The notes under the pieces: model-generated | The model's database searches: none | What the model was told of the DNA's origin: nothing | The model's input: the letters and a program-made list of their open reading frames with translations, nothing else | Program-made: the position numbers and the translations under genes | Origin: Lutibacter sp. B2 | Lineage (GTDB): Bacteria > Bacillota > Clostridia > Peptostreptococcales > Thermotaleaceae | Direction: 5' to 3' | Length of the DNA: 64,000 nt | NCBI GenBank assembly: GCA_015686845.1 | Contig: JADPRS010000003.1 | Span: 1 to 64,000, forward strand | Shown: in pieces, positions 33,666 through 42,773 of the stretch | How positions within the stretch are numbered: the first letter of the stretch is position 1 | How the letters are laid out: every line of letters starts with the position of its first letter

Positions 33666-34643
33666 GTGGAAAAAATAAAAAAGTATATACCAGGTGTTAT
33701 TTTTGTGTTTATCATTGGGGTTATGTCAAATTTAGTAAATGAATGGATGTCACCCATTGTTCAATTAGAGGCATTAACGGTGGGTATTATAGTAGGAATG
33801 CTTGTAAAGAATGTATTTGGAGTTAAAGAAAAATTTAACTCTGGAGTGAAATTTTCTTTAAAGAAATTATTAAAAGTAGGGATTGTGTTTTTAGGATTTA
33901 AATTAAATTTTTCTGCGATTGTTCATTTAGGGCCAAAGGTGTTAGTAACTGTAATCATTTTTGTTTTTAGTGTATTGGCCTTAGCAAATGTTTTAGGAAA
34001 AGTATTTAAGATCAATACAAAATTGGCTACTTTGATAGGGGTAGGTTCTTGTATTTGTGGGGCATCTGCTATTGTAGCAATGACACCTTGTATTGATGCA
34101 GAAGAAGAGGATTCGGTATTGGCTGTATCAGTTATATCATTTTTAGGGGCTATAGGGGTGCTTATATACTCTGGGATTGCAGTGGTTTCTTCAATGACAG
34201 ATGTTCAATATGGAATTTGGGCAGGTATTTCCCTTCAGGGTGTTGCCCATGCTATAGCAGCAGCATTTGCAAGAGAAGGTTCAGGTGAAATTGGTACATT
34301 TGTAAAAATGGCTAGAGTATTAATGCTCGTTCCTGTATCTATGATTTTAGGAGTTATATTCAATCGTTCTAATAAAGAAGGAAAAAAAGCAAGCTTTCCT
34401 ATATATGTACTTTATTTTGTTATAGCCGGTGTTATTGCATCATTAGGATTTTTACCAGATTATATGATCAGTATATTTTCTAAGTTTAGTAGCTGGTGCA
34501 TACTTATGGCAATGATTTCAATGGGTCTTATGGTAGATTTTAAAAATATTAAGGATAAAGGGATGCAAGTTGTGTTATTAGGAACTATTTTATTTGGAAT
34601 TTTGTCTATTACAACCTATTTTATAATTATAAAGTTTTTTTAG
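33666..34643 (+). CDS. YeiH/UPF0324 family putative sulfur-anion exporter
   Basis: About 325-aa membrane protein with eight to ten hydrophobic segments. The motifs KVGIVFLGFKLN and GVGSCICGASAIVAMTP (with two Cys) and the ISLQGVAHAIAAAF segment are typical of YeiH-family putative sulfate or sulfite exporters. Start GTG at 33666 with GAGGAGGTG six bases upstream. Preceded by a LysR gene and two palindromes. The transported anion is not proven for the family. Confidence 0.88.
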   Translation: MEKIKKYIPGVIFVFIIGVMSNLVNEWMSPIVQLEALTVGIIVGMLVKNVFGVKEKFNSGVKFSLKKLLKVGIVFLGFKLNFSAIVHLGPKVLVTVIIFVFSVLALANVLGKVFKINTKLATLIGVGSCICGASAIVAMTPCIDAEEEDSVLAVSVISFLGAIGVLIYSGIAVVSSMTDVQYGIWAGISLQGVAHAIAAAFAREGSGEIGTFVKMARVLMLVPVSMILGVIFNRSNKEGKKASFPIYVLYFVIAGVIASLGFLPDYMISIFSKFSSWCILMAMISMGLMVDFKNIKDKGMQVVLLGTILFGILSITTYFIIIKFF

Positions 34644-34673
34644 AAAATCATATCGAAAGATATGGTTTTTTTT
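34644..34673 (+). terminator. Terminator after the YeiH-like gene
   Basis: AAAATCATATC (34644-34654) pairs with GATATGGTTTT (34659-34669), one T-G pair, GAAA tetraloop, then T run. Confidence 0.88.
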
Positions 34674-34773
34674 GTATAAAAAAGGATTTATGCAAAAAAT
34701 GTAGAATATTAATAATATTTCAAATGGTTGAATATATTTAAGTTGAAACGATAAAATGGAGGGGGAGACACAT

Positions 34774-35838
34774 ATGAGCAAATATCCTAAAATAATAGTT
34801 GATCTTAAAAAGCTTGAGCATAATGCGAAAATAGTAACAAAACTTTGTGGGAATCATAATATTGATTTGGCTGCTGTTACGAAGGTTTATTGTGGAAATC
34901 CAGAGATCGCAAAAACTACAGTAGCTGGTGGGGTAAAGATGCTGGCAGATTCTAGAGTGGAAAATTTAATTAGGTTAAAAGATATTGATGTTCCTAAACT
35001 TTATCTTAGGGTGCCTATGATGAGTGAAGTAGAGGAAGTTGTAAAATATGCAGATATTAGTTTGAACTCTGAAATAAAAACCATAGAAAAATTATCTGAA
35101 GTAGCAGTAAAGGAGAATAAAGTACATAATATTATTTTAATGGTAGATTTAGGGGATTTACGAGAAGGTGTATGGCCAAAGGATGTAATAGATACTGTTG
35201 AAAAAGTACTTAAATATAAAGGGGTTCATTTAATTGGACTAGGTACAAACCTAACCTGTTATGGGGGCGTTATACCTAAAGAAGATAATTTGGGTAAATT
35301 GGTTGAAATTGCAAAAGATATAGAAGAAAAATTCAATATAGAATTAGAGATTATATCTGGTGGAAATTCAAGTAGTATACATTTAGTCACAAGTGATAAA
35401 ATTCCTTGTAAAATAAATAATTTAAGATTAGGAGAAGCAATCGTATTAGGAACGGAATCCTCTTATGGACAGAATATAGAGGATACGTATCAAGATGTAT
35501 TTATGTTAGCTGCTCAGATTGTTGAACTGAAAGAAAAACCGTCTATTCCTATTGGAGAAATAGGCGTAGATGCTTTTGGTAATAAGCCAACTTTTACGGA
35601 TAGAGGAATTAGGAAAAGAGCAATTTTAGCTGTTGGAAGACAAGATATCTATCCGGAAAAATTGATGCCAATAGATGGGGAAATGATCATACTTGGCGCA
35701 AGTAGTGATCATTTAATCGTAGATGTAACTGATTGTGATCAAGAGTATAAGGTTGGGGATGAGATCAGGTTTAATTTAAAATATCCAGCAATACTACAAT
35801 TATTTACATCTGAATATGTTTTCAAGGAAATAAAATAA
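34774..35838 (+). CDS. Alanine racemase-fold amino acid racemase, ornithine racemase-like
   Basis: 354-aa PLP enzyme with an alanine-racemase-type barrel; the Schiff-base lysine is in AAVTKVY (Lys37). ISGGNSSSIHLV and LRLGEAIVLG fit the ornithine racemase (Orr)/YhfX branch rather than canonical Alr. Orr feeds D-ornithine into Stickland-type ornithine breakdown in clostridia, but no other genes of that pathway are in the window, so the substrate is uncertain. ATG at 34774 follows GGAGGGGGAGA; the ATG at 34756 lies before that site. An NhaC-type antiporter gene follows on its own promoter. Confidence 0.82.
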   Translation: MSKYPKIIVDLKKLEHNAKIVTKLCGNHNIDLAAVTKVYCGNPEIAKTTVAGGVKMLADSRVENLIRLKDIDVPKLYLRVPMMSEVEEVVKYADISLNSEIKTIEKLSEVAVKENKVHNIILMVDLGDLREGVWPKDVIDTVEKVLKYKGVHLIGLGTNLTCYGGVIPKEDNLGKLVEIAKDIEEKFNIELEIISGGNSSSIHLVTSDKIPCKINNLRLGEAIVLGTESSYGQNIEDTYQDVFMLAAQIVELKEKPSIPIGEIGVDAFGNKPTFTDRGIRKRAILAVGRQDIYPEKLMPIDGEMIILGASSDHLIVDVTDCDQEYKVGDEIRFNLKYPAILQLFTSEYVFKEIK

Positions 35839-35850
35839 ATATAATTTTTT

Positions 35851-35888
35851 AAAAGTCCTGAAGGTAGTGTGTATTCAGGGCTTTTTTA
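35851..35888 (+). terminator. Terminator after the racemase gene
   Basis: AAAAGTCCTGAA (35851-35862) pairs with TTCAGGGCTTTT (35874-35885) with one G-T pair, 11-nt loop, T run. Confidence 0.88.
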
Positions 35889-35927
35889 TGTTAAAATTTT
35901 AATTAGTTCAATTATTCTGAAAATTTA

Positions 35928-35987
35928 TTGTTTTTCCAGGGACGAGGTGATATAATAATTATAGAATTTACTGAAAATTCTATAATT
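35928..35987 (+). promoter_or_regulatory. Promoter and 13-bp inverted repeat before nhaC-like gene
   Basis: TTGTTT (35928-35933), 17 bases, TATAAT (35951-35956) with TGA before it (extended -10). Immediately downstream AATTATAGAATTT (35957-35969) and AAATTCTATAATT (35975-35987) form a perfect 13-bp repeat with a 5-nt centre, spanning the transcription start. It may be a repressor operator or a 5' hairpin. Confidence 0.65.
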
Positions 35988-36005
35988 AAAAAGGAGGAGT
36001 AAACT

Positions 36006-37421
36006 ATGAAAGTGAAAGCCCAAAGAAAAATTACCTTTTGGGAGGCTATGGGTGTTATATTGTTTTTGATAGCATCGTTAATTGGTACTTTGTCGTTTTT
36101 CGGTGGAGACCCACATATGCCACTTTTAGCTTCAGGAGTTGTCGCAAGTATAGTTGCTGTTAGAGCTGGTTACAAATGGGAAGTCATAGAAGAAGGTATT
36201 CTTGAAACGATTAAAATGGCTATGCAATCTGTACTTATTCTTATGGTTATTGGATGTATCATTGGTACTTGGATTTTATCGGGTGTTGTTCCTACAATGA
36301 TTTTCTATGGTTTGAAAATTATCTCTCCGGGAATATTCTTAGTAGCAACTTGTCTTATCTGTTCGATTGTATCTATTGCAACAGGAAGTTCTTGGACTAC
36401 TGCTGGTACAGTGGGTATTGCTCTATTAGGTGTAGGTACCGGTCTTGGTATTCCTCCTAAAATAATTGCTGGTGCAATTATATCTGGTGCTTATTTTGGT
36501 GATAAAATGTCACCCCTTTCTGATACTACAAATTTAGCTCCTGCTATGGCAGGTGCAAAATTATTTGATCATATTAAACACATGATCTATACTACAGGAC
36601 CAAGTCTTATTATTTCTCTTGTACTCTTTGGAATCCTTGGAATTAAATATGCTGGAAAAGAGCTAGATGTAGCTAGTATTAATCTATTACTAGATACACT
36701 TGGTGGAAAATTTACTATTAATCCTTTATTATTACTGCCACCTATTCTAGTTATATTAATGGTCGTATTTAAGGTACCTGCACTTCCAGGGCTTATTGGA
36801 GGAACAGTACTTGGTGGTATATTTGCAGCAATATTCCAAGGAGCAGGTATGTCTGCTATCATTGAAGCTGCTCACTACGGATATGTTTCTGAAACAGGCG
36901 TAGAAGCCATTGACAACTTATTAACTCGTGGTGGACTAAGTAGCATGATGTGGACGGTATCCTTGATTATAATTGCTTTATCTTTTGGTGGCATAATGGA
37001 AAAAACTGGTATGCTGCAAGTTATTGCAGAAAAAATTCTTAGGCTTGCACATAGTACAGGATCTATCGTATTGGCTACATTTTTCACATGTATTTTCTGT
37101 AATCTTGCAACAGGAGATCAATATCTATCTTTAGTTATTCCAGGTAGAATGTATAAAGATGTTTTTGCTGAAAAAGGCTTAGCACCAAAAAATCTATCTA
37201 GATGTCTTGAAGACTTTGGTACAATAACATCTCCTCTTGTTCCTTGGAACACTTGTGGAGCATTTATGACCACTGCTTTAGGCATACATCCATTTGTATA
37301 TTTACCTTATGCATTCTTAAATCTGATTAATCCAATGATTTCAATATTTTATGGATATACAGGTATAACAATGGAGAAACTTCCTCCATCTGAACAAAAT
37401 CAGTCACCTAAAGAAATATAA
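36006..37421 (+). CDS. NhaC-family Na+/H+ antiporter
   Basis: 471-aa membrane protein with about 11-12 segments. ISGAYFGDKMSPLSDTTNLA is the NhaC-family signature and FCNLATGDQYLSLVIPGRMY a second conserved part. Members exchange Na+ for protons, and relatives exchange organic acids or amino acids, so an amino-acid-linked exchange is possible next to a racemase. AAGGAGGAG precedes the ATG. It has its own promoter with an inverted repeat. Confidence 0.9.
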   Translation: MKVKAQRKITFWEAMGVILFLIASLIGTLSFFGGDPHMPLLASGVVASIVAVRAGYKWEVIEEGILETIKMAMQSVLILMVIGCIIGTWILSGVVPTMIFYGLKIISPGIFLVATCLICSIVSIATGSSWTTAGTVGIALLGVGTGLGIPPKIIAGAIISGAYFGDKMSPLSDTTNLAPAMAGAKLFDHIKHMIYTTGPSLIISLVLFGILGIKYAGKELDVASINLLLDTLGGKFTINPLLLLPPILVILMVVFKVPALPGLIGGTVLGGIFAAIFQGAGMSAIIEAAHYGYVSETGVEAIDNLLTRGGLSSMMWTVSLIIIALSFGGIMEKTGMLQVIAEKILRLAHSTGSIVLATFFTCIFCNLATGDQYLSLVIPGRMYKDVFAEKGLAPKNLSRCLEDFGTITSPLVPWNTCGAFMTTALGIHPFVYLPYAFLNLINPMISIFYGYTGITMEKLPPSEQNQSPKEI

Positions 37422-37429
37422 ATACATTG

Positions 37430-37459
37430 AAAGCTCCTAATATGATTAGGAGCTTTTTT
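37430..37459. terminator. Bidirectional terminator
   Basis: AAAGCTCCTAAT (37430-37441) pairs perfectly with ATTAGGAGCTTT (37445-37456), 3-nt loop, T run, between convergent genes. Confidence 0.9.
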
Positions 37460-37460
37460 A

Positions 37461-37682
37461 TTAATTAACCCAATTATTTTTAGTTGATTGGATTGTTATT
37501 TCGTGCAATATTTTTTCTGCGGCTGTTTTTTCTGTAGGGTTGTTTAAATCTTTTAATGAAGCTTCAAGTTCTTTCCTTAATTCATTCTTAAAATCGTATA
37601 ATCTTCCTTCTTTTCTTGCATCTAATACCTCTTTAAACTTTTTTTGAATTAAAATATCTACTACTTTCGTTGAATTTTCCAC
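37461..37682 (-). CDS. Small helical protein, unknown function
   Basis: 73 aa, charged and probably all-helical (KVVDILIQKKFKEVLDARKE; ELRKELEASLKDL). No family recognised. Reality of the gene is supported by AGGAGGT six bases before a GTG start and by a terminator at its end. It lies alone between the antiporter and a divergent transporter gene. Confidence 0.6.
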   Translation of the reverse strand: MENSTKVVDILIQKKFKEVLDARKEGRLYDFKNELRKELEASLKDLNNPTEKTAAEKILHEITIQSTKNNWVN

Positions 37683-37801
37683 TTAAGTACCTCCTATAAA
37701 TTTTGATACTATTTTTATTCTATAAAATATACCCTATTCCTTGTGGTACTTAATGGAATATACACATACAATGTAATAGTTTCATATAAGGAGGCGATGA
37801 T

Positions 37802-38845
37802 ATGAAAAATGCGTTTAAGATCGCAAGCATATATATAGGAACAGTCATTGGAGCAGGATTTGCATCTGGTCAAGAAGTTATAAAATTTTTTGCTTATTAT
37901 GGATATAAAGGATTTTTTGGTGTTGTCATAGCGTTACTATTATTTTCTATAATAGGAACTGGAATTTTATTATACGTACACAAGCATAAAATATCTTCTC
38001 ATGATGAATTGCTTGAAGATATTTTTGGGATACATACTGCAAAAATAATTAATAAGGTAGTCTTTGTATTATTGTTTTCTATATACTGTGTAATGCTTGC
38101 GGGAAGTGGCGTTTTGATAGAAGAGTATTTTCATTGTTCTATGAAAGTGGGGATTATTATTATGAGTATGATTACATGCATTGTATTTATTTGTGGAATC
38201 AATGGATTGGCCATAGTAAATATGATCATCGTCCCTTTAATTTTTTTAGGCATAGTAATGATTAGTATTAGTGTTAGTTTTACTGATTTGGTAGAGGTTG
38301 GATTGGCCGTTCCTGTAATGAAGTATAATATAACTGGAAATTTTATGACTTCCAGTTTATTGTATGTAAGTTATAATAGTATTGGTGCTATTATTGTCAT
38401 GTCATCTATGGGTGATTTTATTAAAGATAAAAAGACAGCCATAGTAGGAGGTGTTTTAGGAGGTGTAGGTTTAGGATTAATGTTATTTTTCTTATTTTTA
38501 CCTACAAATATGTTATACGCTACTATTTTTGATTCAGAAATTCCAATGATTACAATAGCTTCCTATCTTGGAGAAATACCAAAAATTCTTTATTCTATAT
38601 TACTTTGGGGTGCAATGCTTACAACAGCTATTGCAAATGGATATGTTTTGATACAAAATATAGAAAAGAGAATTAAATTACATCATATTGTAATATGTAT
38701 ATTATTTTGTATAATTACCATGCCTTTGGCTGGATTTGGATTTAAAAACCTAATAAATTTCCTATATCCATTGTTTGGATATGTAGGGCTTTTTATATTC
38801 ATTCTTATGGGTTATCAGATCATTAAAAAGAGGATACGGATTTAA
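37802..38845 (+). CDS. YkvI-like membrane transporter (APC/LeuT-type fold)
   Basis: 347-aa membrane protein with about ten segments. The start IYIGTVIGAGFASGQEVIKF carries the unwound-helix GxGFASGQE motif of the YkvI family (COG3949), distant members of the amino acid transporter superfamily. Substrate unknown. AAGGAGGCG precedes the ATG. Followed by 59 bases and then the phosphatase gene, so it may head that operon. Confidence 0.85.
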   Translation: MKNAFKIASIYIGTVIGAGFASGQEVIKFFAYYGYKGFFGVVIALLLFSIIGTGILLYVHKHKISSHDELLEDIFGIHTAKIINKVVFVLLFSIYCVMLAGSGVLIEEYFHCSMKVGIIIMSMITCIVFICGINGLAIVNMIIVPLIFLGIVMISISVSFTDLVEVGLAVPVMKYNITGNFMTSSLLYVSYNSIGAIIVMSSMGDFIKDKKTAIVGGVLGGVGLGLMLFFLFLPTNMLYATIFDSEIPMITIASYLGEIPKILYSILLWGAMLTTAIANGYVLIQNIEKRIKLHHIVICILFCIITMPLAGFGFKNLINFLYPLFGYVGLFIFILMGYQIIKKRIRI

Positions 38846-38904
38846 AGGATTTATATACGTTTACTAGAATATGAAATACTAAAGATCTATTTGAGGGGAT
38901 GCTT

Positions 38905-40020
38905 ATGTGTAAAAATTATAGCAATAAACATATGAATCAAATGCAATTTTCTTACGATATTTTATCGGGAATGAAGGATTGGGTCAGAGTTGTAGATCAA
39001 GATAATAATATTTTGTTTATAAATGAAGCCATGAGAGAAAATTTAGGAAATATTGTAGGACAAAAATGTTTTAATACTTTACATAAAGATACACCTTGTG
39101 AGTATTGCATCTCAAATATTGGAATTAAGAAAAAGGAGACGATTAAAAAACAAGAGGTTATAGATGGAAAAATTTATTCTGTTGTTAGTTCTCCTGTTTG
39201 GAATGATGGAACACAATCTTATTGTGCAGTAGAGGTTTTTAGAGATATAACAGAACAAAAGGCCATGGAGAATTTAATTCTTACACAAAATCAAAAAATG
39301 AAACAGGATTTAGAGTTTGCAAAAAGATTACAGCTAAAGACATTGCCTAAAGATGGTATTTATAATGATTTTAAAATTTCTTCAAAATATATTCCATCGG
39401 AATTGTTAGGAGGAGACTTATACGATGTTGTTTGTATAGATGCTAATCATACGGGTATATATATAGCAGATGTTTCAGGGCATGGAGTTACAGCGTCTAT
39501 GATGACTATGTTCATTAAACAAACCATTAAAAATCTAGGCAAAAAAGCAATTGATCCTGCTTCTACTTTGGCTCATTTATATCAACAATATCAAGAACTT
39601 GGAATAGATGTAAGGTATTATATAACCATATTATATGCTGTATATGATAAAGAAAAAAATATTCTTACTTGTGCAAATGCAGGTCATAACTGTATGCCTA
39701 TCATCATCAATAATAAAGGGGTAAAAGAAATAGAATGTGAGGGTATTCCTATTTGTAGAATTTTAGAAGAAGCGTCTTATCATCAAAAAAGTATTGAATT
39801 TAATAAAGGAGATAAAATTCTACTTTATACAGATGGAATATCTGAAAGTTTTAATGAGGATGAAGGTTTTTTTACAAATGAACGAGTTGTAAAAATGTGC
39901 CAAGAAAACAAGGGAAAAAATATAGCACTGCTCATTTATAAACTAGCAAAAAAGATTAAGCAGTTTTCTAATGATGAAATAAAGGACGATGTTGCTATGC
40001 TAGCTGCAGAAATCATATAG
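38905..40020 (+). CDS. PAS domain SpoIIE-family protein phosphatase (RsbU-like)
   Basis: 371-aa cytoplasmic PP2C-type serine phosphatase. A PAS domain (about 20-125) contains a cysteine cluster in CFNTLHKDTPCEYC, which could be redox or metal sensitive. The SpoIIE domain (about 145-371) has LLGGDLYDVV, YIADVSGHGV and the late LYTDGISESFNED, supplying metal-binding acids. The family dephosphorylates anti-anti-sigma factors; no such partner is encoded nearby. ATG at 38905 is six bases after GAGGGG; the ATG at 38899 abuts it. Confidence 0.88.
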   Translation: MCKNYSNKHMNQMQFSYDILSGMKDWVRVVDQDNNILFINEAMRENLGNIVGQKCFNTLHKDTPCEYCISNIGIKKKETIKKQEVIDGKIYSVVSSPVWNDGTQSYCAVEVFRDITEQKAMENLILTQNQKMKQDLEFAKRLQLKTLPKDGIYNDFKISSKYIPSELLGGDLYDVVCIDANHTGIYIADVSGHGVTASMMTMFIKQTIKNLGKKAIDPASTLAHLYQQYQELGIDVRYYITILYAVYDKEKNILTCANAGHNCMPIIINNKGVKEIECEGIPICRILEEASYHQKSIEFNKGDKILLYTDGISESFNEDEGFFTNERVVKMCQENKGKNIALLIYKLAKKIKQFSNDEIKDDVAMLAAEII

Positions 40021-40032
40021 GAGGAAAAAATA

Positions 40033-41169
40033 ATGCCAAAAAGGAGAAAAAAACAAAGAATTAACATCATTATTTTTATTATAAGTCTATTGCTTGTATT
40101 TTCTATCAACAAGTTAATAGATGGCATAGAGTATGTCAAAGGAGATAATAGCGTGTATTTTGAAAAATTACATACGATTGATTATGATAAAGATAATAAT
40201 TCTATTGTTTGTCCTTTTGGAGAGAATATCATTGTTTATGAAAATGGGAAATTTAAAGTATATGATAAAGAAGGACAAGTAAAGTGTGATGTTGCTGAAG
40301 AATCAAAAAAAATGAACATACAAAGTGGAAAAGATCTCTCTTTTACAAGTAGTGAGGAAGTAGGGGTCATTACGGCAAGAGAGACATTGGGAAATTATGT
40401 TTGGTCCTTTGAGACAGAAGCTCTATTAAAGGACTTTAAATGCAATGAAAGAGGAGATGTTGCGCTTTATTTAGAAGAAAAGGATAGGACGTCAAATGTT
40501 GTTGTCCTAGACAATAGAGGGAAACAAACGGGGAAAATTACAATTAAAAAAGGAAATATAATAGACTTGGCGATATCAGAAGATGGACAAATGATTGGGA
40601 TATCTGTTTTGAATACAGAAAATGATATACTAACTTCTAATGTAATGCTCTATTCTCCAAAGGGAAGATTATTAGGAGGAAATACATATAAAAGTGAAGT
40701 AGTTCCTTTTATTTTCTTTACAAAAGAGCATAGATTGATTAGTGTTGAAGATGCAAAGATAACATCCTTTGAGAAAGAAAGCGGCGTTTTATGGAGAAAA
40801 AAAATAGATGGAAATTTAAATCGCGTTGCATGGAATAAAGATGGCGTAATTATAGCAAATATAATTGAGCAGAAAAAAAATATACTAGATACAAAACATC
40901 AAAATAGTTTGTCATTAATAGATCCTTCAGGTAAGGAAAGTATGAAAAATTATATAAAAGGTGATATTATAGGAATGAGCATAAATAAAGAGATTGCAGT
41001 GGCTTTTACAAACCGTACACTGTATTTTTTGACGATCGCGGATAATACTTTAAGAGAAAAGAAAATAAACAATGATATCCAAGGGGTATATTTGCTTGAA
41101 GGAAATAAATTAGCATTGGTGTTAAAGGATAAGATCGAAATAATAAATTTAAAAGATCGTAAAGAGTAG
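40033..41169 (+). CDS. DUF5711 family membrane-anchored beta-propeller-like protein
   Basis: 378-aa protein with a basic N terminus and one membrane segment (about 11-29). The rest is extracytoplasmic and built of repeating strand-rich units (VVLDNRGKQTGKITIKKGNI; LLGGNTYKSEVVPFIFF), consistent with a WD/PQQ-like propeller of the DUF5711 family. Function unknown. It lies 13 bases after the phosphatase gene and 10 bases before cvpA in a tight operon. Confidence 0.75.
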   Translation: MPKRRKKQRINIIIFIISLLLVFSINKLIDGIEYVKGDNSVYFEKLHTIDYDKDNNSIVCPFGENIIVYENGKFKVYDKEGQVKCDVAEESKKMNIQSGKDLSFTSSEEVGVITARETLGNYVWSFETEALLKDFKCNERGDVALYLEEKDRTSNVVVLDNRGKQTGKITIKKGNIIDLAISEDGQMIGISVLNTENDILTSNVMLYSPKGRLLGGNTYKSEVVPFIFFTKEHRLISVEDAKITSFEKESGVLWRKKIDGNLNRVAWNKDGVIIANIIEQKKNILDTKHQNSLSLIDPSGKESMKNYIKGDIIGMSINKEIAVAFTNRTLYFLTIADNTLREKKINNDIQGVYLLEGNKLALVLKDKIEIINLKDRKE

Positions 41170-41179
41170 GAGGTTTTTT

Positions 41180-41893
41180 ATGAATTGGATGGATGGTGCA
41201 ATTGTTGCTATTTGTATCGTTTTTGCTATAAAGGGTTGGGCGAATGGATTCATTAAGTCTGTTTTTAGCATCGTTAGCTTTATCATTTCAGGAATCGTTA
41301 CAAAAATGTATTATCCTGTAGTTTCATCATATATGCTTCAAAATGAATTTGTTATTTCCAAGATCCAAAAAATCATAGGAAAAAAAATTCAAATGAATGC
41401 ATCACAAATGGTTTCAACAGAAGGAAGCGTAGATTATACAAATATATTTGATGTTTTGAAATTCCCCAAATCAATGCAAGACTTATTAATGAAAAGTGAA
41501 TATTTAAAAAATTATAGTCAAAATGCAATGGAAGGTATTAATAATCATGTAGCAAATATGATTGCGAACATTGTTATTGATATCATTAGTATTTGTATCG
41601 TATTTTTGATTGTGAAAATAGTGTTATCTATTATATTGACGTTTCTTAATGGATTTACATCTTTGCCAGTGCTTAAGGAATTAAATAGTATAGGTGGAAT
41701 TACTTTTGGTTTTTTAAAGGGAGTTATAATTGTGTTTATCATTTTTACAATACTAACCCCATTTACAGCAATGAGTAATAATAGTATAAATATGGCCATT
41801 GATGAATCTATTTTAGGAAAAATTTTATATAATAATAATCCTATAGTAGGGATGGTGGAAGAAAAATTAATAGGGGGAGATATTTATGAATAA
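41180..41893 (+). CDS. CvpA family membrane protein
   Basis: 237-aa protein with four membrane segments (about 5-20, 28-48, 122-150, 168-195). The N terminus MNWMDGAIVAICIVFAIKGW and the GxxKSVFSIVSFI pattern are typical of CvpA. E. coli CvpA is required for colicin V production; its general role is linked to envelope homeostasis. AGGAGG site. Overlaps the yedF start by 8 bases. Confidence 0.88.
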   Translation: MNWMDGAIVAICIVFAIKGWANGFIKSVFSIVSFIISGIVTKMYYPVVSSYMLQNEFVISKIQKIIGKKIQMNASQMVSTEGSVDYTNIFDVLKFPKSMQDLLMKSEYLKNYSQNAMEGINNHVANMIANIVIDIISICIVFLIVKIVLSIILTFLNGFTSLPVLKELNSIGGITFGFLKGVIIVFIIFTILTPFTAMSNNSINMAIDESILGKILYNNNPIVGMVEEKLIGGDIYE

Positions 41894-42473
41894 TCAAGTA
41901 GATGCAAGAGGCATGAGTTGTCCTAAACCTGTAATTGAAACGAAAAAAGTATTAGATCAATTATTAGGGGAAAGCATGATTACGATCGTAGATAATGAAG
42001 TAGCTATGCAAAATGTAAGTAAATTAGCACAGAGTTTATCCTATGATGTAGAGGTAAAAAAAGTAGAAAATGATTTTCATATTAATATCTATAGAGGAGA
42101 GACAACACCTGCTGTAAATTATACGACTCAAGATAAAAAAGATCTTGTAATCATGTTTACAAAAGATACCTTAGGACAAGGTTCAGATGAGTTAGGAAAG
42201 GTTCTTATGAAAGGATACATATATACAGTAACAGAAAGTAACCCTTATCCAAAAGCCATGTTGTTTATGAATGGTGCAGTAAAATTAACGACAGAGGGCT
42301 CGGAGGTAATTGAATATTTAAGAGAACTTGAGAAGCAAGGAGTAGAAATATTATCTTGTGGAACTTGCTTGGATTATTTTAAGATGAAAGATCAATTAAT
42401 AGTAGGGGGCGTATCGAATATGTATTCAATTGTAGATACCCTTCATACAACAAAAAATAGGGTAGTACTATAG
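41886..42473 (+). CDS. yedF: YedF, sulfurtransferase-like selenium metabolism protein
   Basis: 195 aa, two domains. An N-terminal TusA/SirA-like domain has DARGMSCPKPVIETKK with Cys12 in the CPxP motif that carries persulfide or selenium. The C-terminal part is a DsrE-like domain with SCGTCLDYF. This fusion is the YedF family proposed to act in selenium metabolism. It is followed by a DUF3343 gene, a usual partner. No selD, selA or selU is in the window, so selenium use here is untested. Confidence 0.88.
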   Translation: MNNQVDARGMSCPKPVIETKKVLDQLLGESMITIVDNEVAMQNVSKLAQSLSYDVEVKKVENDFHINIYRGETTPAVNYTTQDKKDLVIMFTKDTLGQGSDELGKVLMKGYIYTVTESNPYPKAMLFMNGAVKLTTEGSEVIEYLRELEKQGVEILSCGTCLDYFKMKDQLIVGGVSNMYSIVDTLHTTKNRVVL

Positions 42474-42486
42474 AGAGGTATTAAAA

Positions 42487-42750
42487 ATGTTAGAAAAAGA
42501 ATTTTATGTAATTGCTTTTGAATCAACACATCATGCACTTAAAGTAGAAAGTATGTTAAAAAATGAATTTAAAATAGAAATGATTCCTACACCTAGAGAA
42601 ATTAGTGCTAGTTGTGGACTTTCTATTAAGTTTTTAGAGAATATCTTTAAAGATGTAGTAAAATACGTTAAAGATGATGTTAAAAATGTAAATATATATA
42701 AGGTGAAAAAGATAGGGAGAACAAAAGAAGTTAATCGCATGGATCTATAG
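42487..42750 (+). CDS. DUF3343 protein, putative Se/S carrier
   Basis: 87-aa protein with a single Cys in SASCGLSIKF near residue 41, the conserved feature of DUF3343, thought to work with YedF-type proteins in selenium or sulfur delivery. Placement 13 bases after yedF supports this. No other domain. Confidence 0.85.
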   Translation: MLEKEFYVIAFESTHHALKVESMLKNEFKIEMIPTPREISASCGLSIKFLENIFKDVVKYVKDDVKNVNIYKVKKIGRTKEVNRMDL

Positions 42751-42773
42751 TTAGATAAGGAGAATACGAAAGT

